Of a stretch of DNA of 20,127 nucleotides, positions 19,111-20,127 are shown piece by piece. How positions within the stretch are numbered: the first letter of the stretch is position 1; every line of letters begins with the position of its first letter. The stretch comes from Chara braunii. Taxonomy: Eukaryota > Streptophyta > Charophyceae > Charales > Characeae. Location: positions 600,777 to 620,903 of the forward strand of contig BFEA01000123.1 of the NCBI GenBank assembly GCA_003427395.1, in the 5' to 3' direction. A program made the position numbers and the translations under genes. The notes under the pieces are model-generated. The model was not told the origin of the DNA and did no database searches. It saw only the letters and a program-made list of their open reading frames with translations.

Positions 19111-20042
19111 ATTGGTGTGTATTTTATAAAAAAAAAAAAAAAAACAGACATTTGTTTTATCATGAAGTCTGTCATCTTTGTGTATTAACGTTGCTCCTAT
19201 TCATGTTTTCATTTTCTGATGTCGATGTCTAATTCTGAACAGTGACAAATGACAAAAAAACACATATAAATTTTGAATCACATATCTTTTCAGGTTTTTA
19301 ATTTTTTCTACAGACCCTATGATATGTTAGCAATCGTGTGATGTCTCTGGTATTATATTTTCTATGAGTTGTGAAATGACTGCACGTTTTAGAGCACAAC
19401 TTGATAGACACTCTTTCTTCATGTGTCTTGACTGAATCTCTCTCTCTCTCTCTCACTCTCACGAATAATAAATTATTGATCATGTTATATTTTGTCGAGA
19501 AGGGTTGGTGTCCACTTTCAGGTAGCACTTCAAAAACAGGTAGCTGCACTCGGGGGTGTTGCAAAAATAACTAGAGTTTCAAATTTTGAATCTCTTGTTC
19601 ATTGCCCACACTTCTTTGTTTGTCCATGAACTCAACAAAATAATGATAACTCGTAGAGGACAATGAGCCTTGTAGAGGCGATAGCATTGTTGTAAATAAT
19701 TGTGCAGCCAAGAAAAAGAATCAATTGAGACATAACATGATTCAAAAATATGACGAAACAAAACACCTCTATTTTTTCTCTATATACAAATATATGGTTG
19801 GTTGTTGTTTTCTCACTGTTTACCTATCGGACACGTGCCTTACAGAGCATTTATTTTACGTTTGTCGATGTGGACTCTACTGATTAAATAAAATAGACTG
19901 CAATCAGAAATGCCCAAATATTTTTGTTTTTTTCTACATTTTTTCCCCCCCCCGACTACAAAAAATGACCATCTGGAGCATATCATTTCGTTAGGCATAT
20001 CCTATGAAAGAAGGAAGGTAATCGAACCTAATTTCGTTGCTA

Positions 20043-20043
<1 letters not shown>
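19111..20043. other. AT-rich sequence without genes
   Basis: It contains a 17-base A tract (19128-19144), a (TC)9 run (19437-19454) and many short A and T runs. No frame shows a motif. Confidence 0.6.

Positions 20044-20127
<84 letters not shown>
20044..20127. repeat. Compound (CTT)n(CT)n microsatellite
   Basis: About eleven CTT units pass directly into CT units that run to the last base of the window, so the true length is unknown. Confidence 0.97.

Noticed and set aside
1-20127. CRISPR array or bacterial operon structure
   Set aside because: There are no regularly spaced repeats with unique spacers; introns and LTR elements mark the DNA as eukaryotic.

Overview
The window looks like nuclear DNA of a plant-lineage eukaryote. 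The evidence is a Ty3/gypsy retrotransposon with a plant-type primer binding site and a chromodomain-like integrase tail, a decayed gene with spliceosomal introns, and many simple repeats. The reading frames of both retroelements remind me of those abundant in charophyte algae such as Chara. That is recollection, not a search, so I give the organism at moderate confidence only. I see no intact cellular gene. Nearly everything is a mobile element or a decayed gene, mostly on the minus strand.

Layout. (1) 1-7694: a Ty3/gypsy element on the minus strand. The last 53 bases of its 3' LTR open the window. A polypurine tract, integrase, RNase H, reverse transcriptase, protease and gag follow, then a 1.28 kb leader, a primer binding site and a complete 1044-bp 5' LTR. 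Gag-pol is dead: nine in-frame stops, several frameshifts, and lysine in place of the catalytic glutamate in both RNase H and integrase. (2) 7695-8939: no gene recognised. (3) 8940-11185: a decayed five-exon minus-strand gene of no family I recognise, with good splice sites and mostly consistent phases. (4) 11301 to about 11900: a diverged LTR of the same family as element 1, abutting a 42-bp duplicate of part of exon 1 of the decayed gene. (5) About 12657-16492: a decayed retroelement on the minus strand whose reverse transcriptase looks Penelope-like, with a hammerhead-ribozyme-like motif beyond its 3' end. (6) 16695-17970: a hairpin-rich region with inverted arms about 0.75 kb apart and a tRNA-like sequence beside the right arm. 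(7) 18238-18754: a frameshifted minus-strand gene relic with a coiled-coil start. (8) 18870-20127: minisatellite, AT-rich sequence and a terminal (CTT)n(CT)n microsatellite.

The two most interesting items are the unrecognised five-exon pseudogene and the pairing of a Penelope-like reverse transcriptase with a hammerhead-like core. Where an ancestral codon can be guessed, the stops fit C:G to T:A changes (CAG to TAG, CGA to TGA, TGG to TGA), as expected of long-methylated repeats. Both ends of the window lie in repeats, so it may be a whole short contig that broke at repeats. Single Ns occur at 2841, 5925 and 6375.
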